Source of the DNA: Bacteroidales bacterium | Lineage (GTDB): Bacteria; Bacteroidota; Bacteroidia; Bacteroidales; UBA12077 | Direction of reading: 5' to 3' | DNA length: 39,549 nucleotides | Assembly (NCBI GenBank): GCA_027859205.1 | Contig: JAQIBH010000108.1 | Coordinates: forward strand, 1-39,549 | Shown: piece by piece, positions 6,885-15,122 of the stretch | How positions within the stretch are numbered: the stretch's first letter is position 1 | Layout: each line of letters begins with the position of its first letter | Program-made: the position numbers and the translations under genes | The notes under the pieces: model-generated | What the model saw: only the letters and a program-made list of their open reading frames with translations | The model's database searches: none | What the model was told of the DNA's origin: nothing

Positions 6885-8211
6885 ATATAATGACTTTCTT
6901 TTTCCATTTCCCGGTTAAATAATATATGAATGAAAGCAAGAACCCAATAAACCATCCTAAAGGTATTGCCCACCAAATACCAATTTCATCAAATTCTCGG
7001 GAAAGAATCCATGCTCCGGGGATTCGAACTACCCAAAGCGCAATTAAAGAAATAAACATTGGGATGATGGTATCTCCTGCGCCACGCAAAACTCCCGATA
7101 TTGTGAACATAGCAGTAAAGACAATATAGAATGGACCAACAATAGTAAGATATTCTTTTCCAATTCGAATAACTTCCGGATCATTAGTAAATAAATCAAT
7201 AATAAAATACCCGAAAATTAGTACTACTGCAGATATTATAAGGGAAACAACGGATGACATTTTGAGTGTTGCTATAAGCCCTGCTTTAATTCTTCCAATT
7301 TTTTTGGCGCCTATATTTTGTCCTGTAAACGTTGCCAAAGCGGCTGCAAAGTTCATCCCTGCTAATGCTGCTAAAGAATCAATTCGTGCAGCCACCGAAT
7401 ACGCAGCAATAACATTAGTTCCAAAACCATTAACAATACTAATTAAAGCCATCATTCCCAATGCAACAAAAGATTGTTGTAGTCCGGTAGGTAATCCGAT
7501 TTTAACGCTTTTCTTGAAAATTTCTTTATCGAATGATAAACCTCTTAATGCGAAGCGTACAACTTTATGTGTTTTATTTAAATAGATTATTGCTGTTAAA
7601 AAAGCTCCACCTTGAGCCATAACAGTTGCAATGGCCACCCCAGCTATTCCCCATTTAAAGACTAAAACAAAAAGTAAATCGAGTCCTATATTAATAAATG
7701 TGGAAATAATTAAAAAATATAATGGAGTTTTAGAATCACCTAAACCACGTAAAATGGAACTTATACCATTAAATCCAAAAGAAACAACTACACCACCCAT
7801 AAAAATATTGAAGTAGGTTGTTGCTTGTGGAATAACCTCTTCAGGAAGTTTTAATAGTCTAAAAATTTCTTCACTGAAAAATATACTAATAATACTTGCT
7901 GCGATTGAGGCAAAAAATAAAAATATAAAAAGAGTATCAATTGTACGTTTTACTTTTTCAATATCTTTGGCTCCAAAGTATTGGGCAATAACAATTGTAC
8001 TTCCCGAACCAATCCCAATTATTAAAGACAGAAACAAGAAAATTATTGGGAATGAAGCACCAACTGCGGCTAAAGCCTCTTTGCCTATAAAATTACCAAC
8101 AACAATGCTATCAACAATATTATATAATTGTTGAAAAACATTACCCAATAGCATTGGGAGAGCAAATTTTAGAATCCGGGAGCCTTCTTTACCTACTGTT
8201 AAATCTTTCAT
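6883..8211 (-). CDS. MATE-family multidrug/cation exporter
   Basis: This 442-residue protein has about 12 hydrophobic segments in two homologous halves, as in MATE transporters. The N-terminal L-K-F-A-L-P-M-L-L-G-N-V and Q-Q-L-Y-N-I-V-D-S-I-V-V-G segments are typical of the NorM/DinF superfamily (PF01554). These inner-membrane antiporters export drugs or metabolites using a Na+ or H+ gradient; the substrate is unknown. The gene is monocistronic, with a 20-bp perfect palindrome 26 bp upstream of the start that could be an operator. Its stop codon lies inside an inverted-repeat element. Confidence 0.9.
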   Translation of the reverse strand: MKDLTVGKEGSRILKFALPMLLGNVFQQLYNIVDSIVVGNFIGKEALAAVGASFPIIFLFLSLIIGIGSGSTIVIAQYFGAKDIEKVKRTIDTLFIFLFFASIAASIISIFFSEEIFRLLKLPEEVIPQATTYFNIFMGGVVVSFGFNGISSILRGLGDSKTPLYFLIISTFINIGLDLLFVLVFKWGIAGVAIATVMAQGGAFLTAIIYLNKTHKVVRFALRGLSFDKEIFKKSVKIGLPTGLQQSFVALGMMALISIVNGFGTNVIAAYSVAARIDSLAALAGMNFAAALATFTGQNIGAKKIGRIKAGLIATLKMSSVVSLIISAVVLIFGYFIIDLFTNDPEVIRIGKEYLTIVGPFYIVFTAMFTISGVLRGAGDTIIPMFISLIALWVVRIPGAWILSREFDEIGIWWAIPLGWFIGFLLSFIYYLTGKWKKKVII

Positions 8212-8236
8212 TTAGGGTTTAGTATTGTAGCAAAAC

Positions 8237-8256
8237 TGCTTAAATTAATTTAAGCA
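8237..8256. promoter_or_regulatory. 20-bp perfect palindrome upstream of the MATE gene
   Basis: The sequence 8237-8256 is a perfect dyad (TGCTTAAATT and its complement) centred about 35 bp upstream of the MATE start. Its position is suitable for a dimeric repressor or activator. There is no T tract after it, so it is not a terminator. An operator role is inference. Confidence 0.4.
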
Positions 8257-8350
8257 TCAAAGTTTATAATGTAAATTTAGATTAACAAAGATCTTTGAAT
8301 AAGGTTGAAAAAAAGGAGGATATCTAAAATGTCTTAATCATTATCATATT

Positions 8351-8409
8351 TTGACAAGCTCAATACGACAAGATATTGATATTCATCAAGTCATGCTGAG
8401 CTTGTCGAA
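8351..8409. repeat. Inverted repeat of the GACAAGCTCA / TGAGCTTGTC type
   Basis: TTGACAAGCTCA (8351-8362) and TGAGCTTGTCGAA (8397-8409) form inverted arms with a 34-bp spacer, between tnaA and the MATE gene. This core recurs as an intergenic repeat in many bacterial genomes. There is no T tract, so termination is unlikely. Confidence 0.5.
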
Positions 8410-8450
8410 GCATTTTACATTTTTAATTACTTTTTGAACCCCCTTTTTTA

Positions 8451-9827
8451 TTAAACTCTTTCTAGTTTGACAGTAAAATGTCTCATAATTGGAGCTTCGT
8501 CTAAAATTCTAAAACCTTTTGTAATTTGATCTCTTCGATCGAAAACATTTTTTAGAGCAACTGCAATAACATCCATATGGTTATTTGTATATACTCTTCT
8601 GGGTATTGCTAAACGTAAAAGTTCAAGTGCAGGATAACGATTCTCTCGTGTTTCCGGATCACGATCGGCAAGTAATGTTCCAATCTCAACACCACGAATA
8701 CCAGCTTCAATATATAATTCAATAGCTAATGTTTGCGCTACAAACTCTTCCTTTGGTAAGTTGGTTAAGAATTTCTTAGAATCAACAAATATAGCATGTC
8801 CCCCATAAGGTAATTGAATAGGTATTCCAAAATCAGTGAGCCTTTGTCCAAGATAAGCAACTTGTTTGATTCGAGTATCCAAATAATCAAATTCGGTACC
8901 TTCATCAAGTCCTTGAGCTAAAGCGTTCATGTCTCTTCCCGACATGCCTCCATAGGTAATAAATCCTTCAAAAATAATGTTGAATACAGTAGCTTTTTTA
9001 AAAACTTCCTCACTTCTAAGAGCAATAAAACCACCCATATTAACGATAGCATCTTTTTTACTACTCATGGTCATTCCATCGGCATATGAAAACATTTCTT
9101 TAACTATTTCTTTAATAGTTTTGTTTTCATATCCTTTTTCACGTTTTTTAATAAAATAAGCATTCTCGGCAAATCTTGCTGAATCGTAATAAACAGGTAT
9201 ATTGTATTTGTCAGATATTGTTCGAATATCTTTCATATTAGCAATTGATACAGGCTGACCACCCGATGAATTACAAGTTACAGTAAGAACTATGAAAGGA
9301 ATTTTTTCAGAGCCATGCTCTTTTATTGTGTTTTCAAGTTTTTCGATATTTACATTTCCTTTAAAAGGATGATCTGTTTCTGTATCAAAAGCTTCATCAA
9401 TAGTACAATCTATTGCTTTTGCTTTTCTGAACTCAATATGACCTTTTGTTGTGTCGAAATGCGAATTACCAGGAATAATGTCACCTTCTTTTATAGTTGC
9501 TGAAAAGAGAACATTTTCAGCTGCTCTTCCCTGGTGAGTTGGAAGGAAATATTCGAATCCTAACAGCTCCTTTATGGTATCTTTTAATTTATAATACGAT
9601 GAAGCACCTGCATAACTTTCGTCACCAAGCATCATTGCTGACCATTGTTTGTCGCTCATTGCGCCAGTTCCGGAATCAGTTAATAAATCGATAAAGACAT
9701 ATTCGCTTTTTAAATTAAATAAGTTATAATTAGCATCTTTAATCCATTGTTCGCGTTCTTCCCGAGTACTCCTTTTGATGGTTTCCACCATCTTAATTTT
9801 ATATGATTCTGCAAATGGAAGTTCCAT
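8451..9827 (-). CDS. tnaA: Tryptophanase (tryptophan indole-lyase)
   Basis: This 458-residue PLP enzyme cleaves L-tryptophan to indole, pyruvate and ammonia. Family signatures include D-L-L-T-D-S-G-T-G-A-M near 47-57, P-T-H-Q-G-R near 96-101, S-A-R-F-A-E-N-A-Y near 216-224 and the PLP lysine in S-S-K-K-D-A near 255-260. Tyrosine phenol-lyase is the close alternative. The R-G-V-E-I-G-T stretch lacks the arginine that tyrosine phenol-lyase has at the matching M-E-R-G position, so tryptophanase is preferred. No tryptophan permease gene is adjacent. The 5' leader is about 180 bp and holds a stem-loop and a 24-codon ORF. Confidence 0.92.
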   Translation of the reverse strand: MELPFAESYKIKMVETIKRSTREEREQWIKDANYNLFNLKSEYVFIDLLTDSGTGAMSDKQWSAMMLGDESYAGASSYYKLKDTIKELLGFEYFLPTHQGRAAENVLFSATIKEGDIIPGNSHFDTTKGHIEFRKAKAIDCTIDEAFDTETDHPFKGNVNIEKLENTIKEHGSEKIPFIVLTVTCNSSGGQPVSIANMKDIRTISDKYNIPVYYDSARFAENAYFIKKREKGYENKTIKEIVKEMFSYADGMTMSSKKDAIVNMGGFIALRSEEVFKKATVFNIIFEGFITYGGMSGRDMNALAQGLDEGTEFDYLDTRIKQVAYLGQRLTDFGIPIQLPYGGHAIFVDSKKFLTNLPKEEFVAQTLAIELYIEAGIRGVEIGTLLADRDPETRENRYPALELLRLAIPRRVYTNNHMDVIAVALKNVFDRRDQITKGFRILDEAPIMRHFTVKLERV

Positions 9828-9884
9828 GTTATATTAATTTTATGATTAACAAAATTGAAAAATTGATATTTGGAAATCGATAAG

Positions 9885-9902
9885 TTCTCTTACGAAAGAG
9901 AA
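9885..9902 (-). promoter_or_regulatory. Stem-loop in the tnaA leader
   Basis: TTCTCTT (9885-9891) pairs with AAGAGAA (9896-9902) around a 4-nt loop, about 60 bp upstream of tnaA and just after a 24-codon leader ORF (9905-9979, minus strand). It lacks a T tract. A regulatory role is possible but unproven. Confidence 0.3.
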
Positions 9903-10008
9903 TACTAAAAGAAGAATGAGTCTCTCTTTTTAATATTGAGGTAAACGTTTTTTGCTGAAAATAATTCGTTCTTTAACATTTTTGATCAGCTTAATTTAAT
10001 TTGTGGTA

Positions 10009-10016
10009 CAAATATA
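10009..10016 (-). promoter_or_regulatory. Putative -7 box for tnaA
   Basis: The minus strand reads TATATTTG, a full TAnnTTTG match, about 180 bp upstream of tnaA. No good -33 TTG was found. If used, it would give a long leader RNA. Confidence 0.4.
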
Positions 10017-10047
10017 CGAGTTTCTAGATTAATTGCATAAAATTAAA

Positions 10048-10055
10048 TATTTTTG
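10048..10055 (+). promoter_or_regulatory. Putative -7 box for the DUF3078 gene
   Basis: TATTTTTG matches TAnnTTTG and lies 32 bp upstream of the GTG start at 10088, a normal distance for a short leader. No -33 TTG at the standard spacing was found. It is divergent from the tnaA box. Confidence 0.4.
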
Positions 10056-10087
10056 TACAATTTTAATTCCTTAAAAGATAATATATA

Positions 10088-11755
10088 GTGATAAAATCCA
10101 TTTTTATTTCGGGTAAGTTGTTTTTTGTTATTGTTCTACTCTTAGTTATTAATTTGAATTCAAATGCACAAAATCATGATTTGGATACTACAAGTATATT
10201 AAGAGAAAGAGACTCAGTAACAGATAGTTTGAACTCTATTTTAAATATTACAGATACTCTCATATCTGAAATTTATGCTGACACATCAAATCTTATTATT
10301 CATTCTGACACAATCCCTTCTGAGGATAGCATCGCTCAGTTTAGTTCTTATGATCAAATCCTAAATTTTGTTAGGGATTCATTGTATTTTGATGAGCCAG
10401 ACTCAATACATTATGTTATTTCGAATTTAAGGAATGTGTTTAATAGTGAGTTGATTTTTTTAAATGATACTACAAAACAAGCTATTAATAAACTTATTGA
10501 TTACGTTAGCAGTCGGGAAATTAAACCGGTTATAAGCTATTTGCAATCTGGTTTAGGAAAGTCAGAATTATTGTATGAGGTAAGCGATTCGTCTCAAAAA
10601 TTATTTATTAAATCAATAAATAATGCGGTAGAATATTTAATAAATAGCATTCCAGAAGACTCAATAAAATTCATCGTAATTAATACAAATCGAGATTCAA
10701 CATCATTTAAATCAGCAGAACAAGAGAATGATTCTATTCGTGTGAATTTATTTGATAATAGAGGCGAATATTCTGTGTTGTGGATAAAAAAGACGGACAC
10801 AAATGTTTTTGAAATTTATTTGGAGGATGGAACGTATCTTGAAAAAGCAAAGCAACAGAAGGTTGTTAGTCATGGAGTTGGCTCTAAACTTATTATCCCT
10901 AAATTAAAGAATGTAAAAAAAGTTCAAATGATTATACCAATATGGAAATTTGATGGATTAGCAGATGTTAGGTTTAATCAAGGATATATTTCTCCATCTT
11001 GGGCCGAAGGAGGGGAAAGTAGCATAGCTGCTTTATCAATTTTAAAATATAGTGCAGATTATACTTATGGTAAAATAAGAAATTTTGATACTGATATTGA
11101 ATACAGATTAGGTTATTTAAAGGCTGGAGAGAATGAATTGCAAAAAAATGATGATAAGTTTGAGATCAATGTAAAATATGGAAAGTCTGCTTTTAATAAT
11201 TGGTATTATAGTGGAGTATTAAATTTTAAAACACAGTTTTTAAAGGGATACGATTATTCCAATGATACAACAATAAAAGTTTCTCAGTTTCTATCCCCTG
11301 CATATTTAGTTTTTTCTCTGGGTTTAGATTATAAGCCCAATAATGAGTTAACCATATTATTTTCGCCGGTAACATCGAAATTTACGATAGTAGCAGATAC
11401 TATTAAATATGATCAAACAAGGTTTGGAGTTGGACAAGATGAGTTTATAAGAAAAGAGCTTGGAGCTTATATCAAAGCTATTTATAAAATCAAAATTAGA
11501 GATTATTTAACGCTCGAAAATAAAGTGAATTTCTTTACAAATTATGCTGATAATCCTCAGAATATTGATGTAGACTTGGAAGTTGACCTTGTTGTTAGCT
11601 TAACCGATTATATTAAAATGTCTATTAATGCACATTTTATTTACGATGATGATGTAGATATCCCTGTAATGGATGATGCAGGAGTGCAAGTTGGTACAAC
11701 AAAAGGAGGTCAGTTTAAGGAGTTGTTTGGTATTGGATTTTCTTATGCCTTTTAA
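10088..11755 (+). CDS. DUF3078-family outer membrane protein
   Basis: This 555-residue protein has a signal peptide ending in N-S-N-A-Q (near residues 24-28), then a long S/D/T-rich region of about 240 residues that lacks clear domains. The C-terminal half fits DUF3078: W-K-F-D-G-L-A-D-V-R-F-N-Q-G-Y, S-P-S-W-A-E-G-G-E-S-S and alternating strands ending in a terminal phenylalanine (F-S-Y-A-F). These point to an outer-membrane beta-barrel. The start is GTG at 10088, chosen because it gives the complete signal peptide and no ATG is available. The long N-terminal extension is unusual for the family. Function is unknown. Confidence 0.75.
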   Translation: MIKSIFISGKLFFVIVLLLVINLNSNAQNHDLDTTSILRERDSVTDSLNSILNITDTLISEIYADTSNLIIHSDTIPSEDSIAQFSSYDQILNFVRDSLYFDEPDSIHYVISNLRNVFNSELIFLNDTTKQAINKLIDYVSSREIKPVISYLQSGLGKSELLYEVSDSSQKLFIKSINNAVEYLINSIPEDSIKFIVINTNRDSTSFKSAEQENDSIRVNLFDNRGEYSVLWIKKTDTNVFEIYLEDGTYLEKAKQQKVVSHGVGSKLIIPKLKNVKKVQMIIPIWKFDGLADVRFNQGYISPSWAEGGESSIAALSILKYSADYTYGKIRNFDTDIEYRLGYLKAGENELQKNDDKFEINVKYGKSAFNNWYYSGVLNFKTQFLKGYDYSNDTTIKVSQFLSPAYLVFSLGLDYKPNNELTILFSPVTSKFTIVADTIKYDQTRFGVGQDEFIRKELGAYIKAIYKIKIRDYLTLENKVNFFTNYADNPQNIDVDLEVDLVVSLTDYIKMSINAHFIYDDDVDIPVMDDAGVQVGTTKGGQFKELFGIGFSYAF

Positions 11756-11765
11756 ATAGAAGAAA

Positions 11766-12905
11766 TTATTCTGATTTACTTAATTGAATAATGTATTTCT
11801 GAAGAAGATCTGTTTTAAACTTTTCTGCTCTTAATTGTCTCTCTTTATATTCAGCTCTAGATTCAGAAGGTTTTTTATCATCAAATAAGTTTGATGCGTC
11901 TATGTCTTGCTGAAATTCTTTTGCAAAGTAATAATCAATCAAAATCTCTGGATTTATTTCCCAAACATTAATTGTATTATCACTTGAGCCACTAATAATG
12001 TATTTATTGTCAAAACTTATGTCAATATCATTTACAGGTAAACTATGACCAAGAAATGTATATATTTCTTCACCGTGTTTTACATCCCATAATTTAACCG
12101 ATGCATCGTATGATCCAGAAACAAGATATCGATCATCCTTACTAAATTTAATACTCATTACACTTCTTTCGTGATTGGTAAGTACATGGAAGATATCCAT
12201 TGTCTCTAGATTCCAAACTCTAATATTGTTGCCACGAGATGAACTTGCTAAGTATTTACCATCATTACTAAATGCCAAAGAGTAAACATTACTTGCGTGT
12301 CCCGAAAAAGTGTGAATAAGATCGAAGTTGTCAAATGTGTATATTTCAATTGATCCATCTTTAGATCCACATGCAATTAAATTGTTAGCTTTCGAAAATG
12401 CAACTGCTAAAATACTTTTTTTATTATTTTCAAAAGTATGAATGGTTTTACCTTCAGTTATATCCCAAAGTCTAAAATTGTTATCAAAAGAACCGCTAAC
12501 CAAATACTGGTCATTTTTTGATATTCCTACAGACCAAACTGCTGTTGTGTGTCCGGAGAGTGATTTAACATATGTCCCATCTTTATCCCAAATATTAATT
12601 GTTTTATCACCGCCACTAATAAAAAAATTGCCATTTGTTGAATATTCTAATTCGTATATTGTGGCATAATGTCTTTGGAGTGTGTTTATTACTTGAAAAG
12701 TTGAAACATCCCAAATTTTTATAGTTTCATCTTTTGAACCGCTAATGAATTGTTTGCCATCGGGGCTAAAAGCAAGTGAGTGTACTTCGTTGGAATGTTC
12801 TTTAAGTGAAGTTACAAGACATTTTTCTTTTTGAGCGTACAAATGAATATTTACAACGGAAATTAAAAGAAATAGAACTAATAATTTTAGTTTTAGATAT
12901 TTCAT
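11766..12905 (-). CDS. Exported seven-repeat WD40 protein
   Basis: This 379-residue protein has a signal peptide ending near L-Y-A-Q (residues 22-25), then seven WD40 repeats (about residues 30-320) that each end in variants of I-K-I-W-D or V-K-L-W-D. Seven repeats make one complete propeller. A charged helical tail of about 55 residues follows, with R-A-E-Y-K-E-R-Q-L-R-A-E-K. The propeller is expected in the periplasm or on the surface and probably serves as a protein-binding scaffold; no partner can be named from sequence. It lies 22 bp downstream of a small membrane protein on the same strand, and is convergent with the DUF3078 gene with a 10-bp gap. Confidence 0.85.
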   Translation of the reverse strand: MKYLKLKLLVLFLLISVVNIHLYAQKEKCLVTSLKEHSNEVHSLAFSPDGKQFISGSKDETIKIWDVSTFQVINTLQRHYATIYELEYSTNGNFFISGGDKTINIWDKDGTYVKSLSGHTTAVWSVGISKNDQYLVSGSFDNNFRLWDITEGKTIHTFENNKKSILAVAFSKANNLIACGSKDGSIEIYTFDNFDLIHTFSGHASNVYSLAFSNDGKYLASSSRGNNIRVWNLETMDIFHVLTNHERSVMSIKFSKDDRYLVSGSYDASVKLWDVKHGEEIYTFLGHSLPVNDIDISFDNKYIISGSSDNTINVWEINPEILIDYYFAKEFQQDIDASNLFDDKKPSESRAEYKERQLRAEKFKTDLLQKYIIQLSKSE

Positions 12906-12927
12906 ACAAACAAAAAAAGTTATTGTT

Positions 12928-13332
12928 TTATCGACCTTTATCTACGAAATGTTTGGCTACAATCATACCGCAAGCGATAGTACCGCCTATGCTAATTCCA
13001 AGATTTACACCGCTTGCGCTATTGCTAGTGAAATTCTCCGGATTATTTGTCAGAATAAGAGTTGCTGTTGCTACTGCTAAACCTCCTGCAACATATAACA
13101 TAAGATTATCATCTTTTTTTCTTCTTCTCTTTTTTAAATAGGCATAATCCATAATGCTGTTTGCTTCAAAATTCACAACTTCATACTTAAACTGCTGATA
13201 ACTTTTGTTAACATTAATTTCAGTATTGTTGGTAACATTAAGCAATAATGCATTATTCGATTCCCCCGGACTTATTGAGTAAGATAGTTTGAGAAAGAAT
13301 ACGCAAAATATTAGTAATACAATCTTCTTCAT
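12928..13332 (-). CDS. Small exported or membrane protein of unknown function
   Basis: I do not recognise this family. From the ATG at 13332 it is 134 residues, starting M-K-K-I-V-L-L-I-F-C-V, a good signal peptide. An upstream in-frame ATG at 13365 would add 11 polar residues and bury the signal, so the inner start is preferred. After a polar region comes a very basic patch (K-K-R-R-R-K-K-D-D, about residues 67-75). Two hydrophobic glycine-rich segments follow (L-Y-V-A-G-G-L-A-V-A and G-I-S-I-G-G-T-I-A-C-G), then a K/R end. It precedes the exported WD40 gene by 22 bp and is probably co-transcribed with it. Confidence 0.6.
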   Translation of the reverse strand: MKKIVLLIFCVFFLKLSYSISPGESNNALLLNVTNNTEINVNKSYQQFKYEVVNFEANSIMDYAYLKKRRRKKDDNLMLYVAGGLAVATATLILTNNPENFTSNSASGVNLGISIGGTIACGMIVAKHFVDKGR

Positions 13333-13506
13333 TTTTAAATTGCTTTTTAAAGCAAAAACCTTCACTTAATTCAAAACTACTATAATTAACTTACTAATTC
13401 TATAATATAAAGATAAAAGTTATTAACTATTTGTTATGTCATTAATTACAGTTTAGAGTATTTGTAAAATTATTAACAATTTTTTATTGTTTTTCAACAG
13501 ATTCCG

Positions 13507-13514
13507 CAAATATA
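13507..13514 (-). promoter_or_regulatory. Putative -7 box upstream of the small protein/WD40 pair
   Basis: The minus strand reads TATATTTG, matching TAnnTTTG, about 175 bp upstream of the 13332 start. No clear -33 TTG is at standard spacing. The rest of the 13366-13645 gap is AT-rich with nothing recognisable. Confidence 0.35.
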
Positions 13515-13645
13515 TACTCAAAATATAGTTTTAATGTTACAGTTGAGTATTTTTTTCTAAATTTTATTCTCTAACATGTTTTTAACAAGGTAATTCACAA
13601 TATATTAAATCTTGATATAGATAAATAGGAACAAGTATTTATTAT

Positions 13646-14530
13646 TTATATCCAGATATCCATAATAAGTTCGGTTATAATAAATACGGCAAAAATTACA
13701 CTAGCTATTCCATTAGTAGTGAAAAAAGCCAGGTCTATTTTACTTAAATCATTTGGTTTTACTAAAGTATGTTGGTAAAATAATAATGCAATAAAAATAA
13801 AAGTCCCAATCCAATAAAATATCCCAAATTGTCCCAGATAACCTGCAAGAATTAAAAGAGAAGCTGTTAAAATATGTAATAATGTTGATGCTAATAAAGC
13901 CCCTTTTTTTCCAAAAAATACAGGAAGTGATTTTAATTCTTGTTCTTTATCAAAATCCAGATCTTGTAAAGCGTAAATAATATCGAAGCCACTAACCCAA
14001 AATAATACTACTAATGAGTATAATACAGGTAGCAAAGCAAATTCGCCAGTAACAGCTAAGTAAGCTCCAATAGGAGCAAGGGATAAGCCTAGTCCTAAAA
14101 CCAAATGACAAAGTGAAGTGAATTTTTTTGTTAAGCTATAACCTAAGATTATTAAAAGAGCGATTGGTGATAATCTGAATGTTAAAGTATTTATAAAATA
14201 TGTTGTAATTATAAAAAGTACAGAGTTAATAATTACAAATAAAAATGCAGATTTTGCTTTAATTATACCTGCAGGAATTTCTCGAATTGCTGTCCGTGGA
14301 TTTTTTACATCAATTTCTCTGTCAATAGACCGATTGAATGCCATAGCTGCATTACGTGCGAATACCATACAAAGAATTATAAATAAAAAAAGTTTCCACT
14401 CAAATTCTGATTCAGTTTGGTGTAAAGCCAGAAAGTAGCCAATTAAGGCAAAAGGCATTGCAAAAATTGTATGTCCAAATTTTACTAACGATAAGTAGTT
14501 TTTAACTTTTTTCTTAGTTTTTTTGATCAT
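13646..14530 (-). CDS. mqnP: UbiA-type prenyltransferase, probably MqnP of the futalosine menaquinone pathway
   Basis: This 294-residue integral membrane protein has about eight or nine hydrophobic segments. The first aspartate motif N-R-S-I-D-R-E-I-D (66-74) and the second, D-L-D-F-D (190-194), bind the polyprenyl diphosphate through Mg2+. The enzyme attaches a polyprenyl tail to an aromatic acid. It resembles the UbiA-like group used in futalosine-pathway organisms, and mqnA occurs in the same window, so MqnP is favoured over ubiquinone UbiA. Symbol assignment is partly inference. It is the last gene of the pheT-macrodomain-mqnP operon, 33 bp after the macrodomain gene. Confidence 0.8.
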   Translation of the reverse strand: MIKKTKKKVKNYLSLVKFGHTIFAMPFALIGYFLALHQTESEFEWKLFLFIILCMVFARNAAMAFNRSIDREIDVKNPRTAIREIPAGIIKAKSAFLFVIINSVLFIITTYFINTLTFRLSPIALLIILGYSLTKKFTSLCHLVLGLGLSLAPIGAYLAVTGEFALLPVLYSLVVLFWVSGFDIIYALQDLDFDKEQELKSLPVFFGKKGALLASTLLHILTASLLILAGYLGQFGIFYWIGTFIFIALLFYQHTLVKPNDLSKIDLAFFTTNGIASVIFAVFIITELIMDIWI

Positions 14531-14563
14531 CTTAAATAAATATTATTCAATTCGAATATCGGT

Positions 14564-15085
14564 TTAACTGCCTAGAGATAACTTGATTAGATTCTCTTTA
14601 TAGATGTTATAATTTTCTTCGTCATAGCAAATGAAGTAAACCTTTTTGATTTTCTTATTTTGATTCAGAAAACTATTGACAGTTCGAATTGCAATATTTG
14701 AAGCCAAATCTTTAGGAAAACGATAAACACCAGTACTTATATTTGGAAAAGCTATGCTTGATAATTTATTATCTAAAGCTATTTGCAAACTGTTTTTATA
14801 ACAATTTGCTAAAAGTTGAGATTCATTATTTATTCCACCATGCCACACCGGACCAACAGTATGAATGATAAATTTGGCAGATAAATTATACGATCTTGTT
14901 ATTTTTGATTCACCTGTTTCACAACCGTTTAAAATACGACACTCGTCTAATAGCTCATGCCCTGCAGCACGATGAATAGCTCCATCAACACCACCACCGC
15001 CTAACAAAGTTTTGTTAGCTGCATTTACAATGGCATCAACTTCCATTTTAGTTATGTCGCCTTTTACAAGTTCTATATTTGGCAT
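14564..15085 (-). CDS. Macrodomain protein, O-acetyl-ADP-ribose deacetylase type
   Basis: This 173-residue single-domain protein has the YmdB/MacroD-type signatures: G-D-I-T near 9-12, [18 protein letters not shown] (21-38), H-T-V-G-P-V-W and I-S-T-G-V-Y-R-F-P. These form the ADP-ribose pocket, with the N-A-A-N asparagine and the G-G-V-D aspartate being catalytic in relatives. It probably removes acetyl or ADP-ribose groups from O-acetyl-ADP-ribose or modified proteins in the cytosol. It sits 37 bp after pheT and 33 bp before mqnP. Confidence 0.9.
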   Translation of the reverse strand: MPNIELVKGDITKMEVDAIVNAANKTLLGGGGVDGAIHRAAGHELLDECRILNGCETGESKITRSYNLSAKFIIHTVGPVWHGGINNESQLLANCYKNSLQIALDNKLSSIAFPNISTGVYRFPKDLASNIAIRTVNSFLNQNKKIKKVYFICYDEENYNIYKENLIKLSLGS

Positions 15086-15122
15086 TTTTTTAGATTTTAG
15101 CCTGTCTGCGGTGAACTCAAAA

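Noticed and set aside
7016-7033. tRNA T-arm-like sequence (GTTCGAATCC on the minus strand)
   Set aside because: It lies inside the well-supported MATE reading frame, and no acceptor, D or anticodon arms are found around it.
7262-7585. Plus-strand ORF of 107 codons
   Set aside because: It is antisense to the MATE gene and its translation has no family features; it is a shadow of the real frame.
8314-8337. AGGAGG followed by ATG
   Set aside because: The frame is only ATG TCT TAA, so no protein is encoded.
8451-9827. Tyrosine phenol-lyase as an alternative for tnaA
   Set aside because: The arginine typical of tyrosine phenol-lyase in the M-E-R-G position is replaced (E-I-G), as in tryptophanase.
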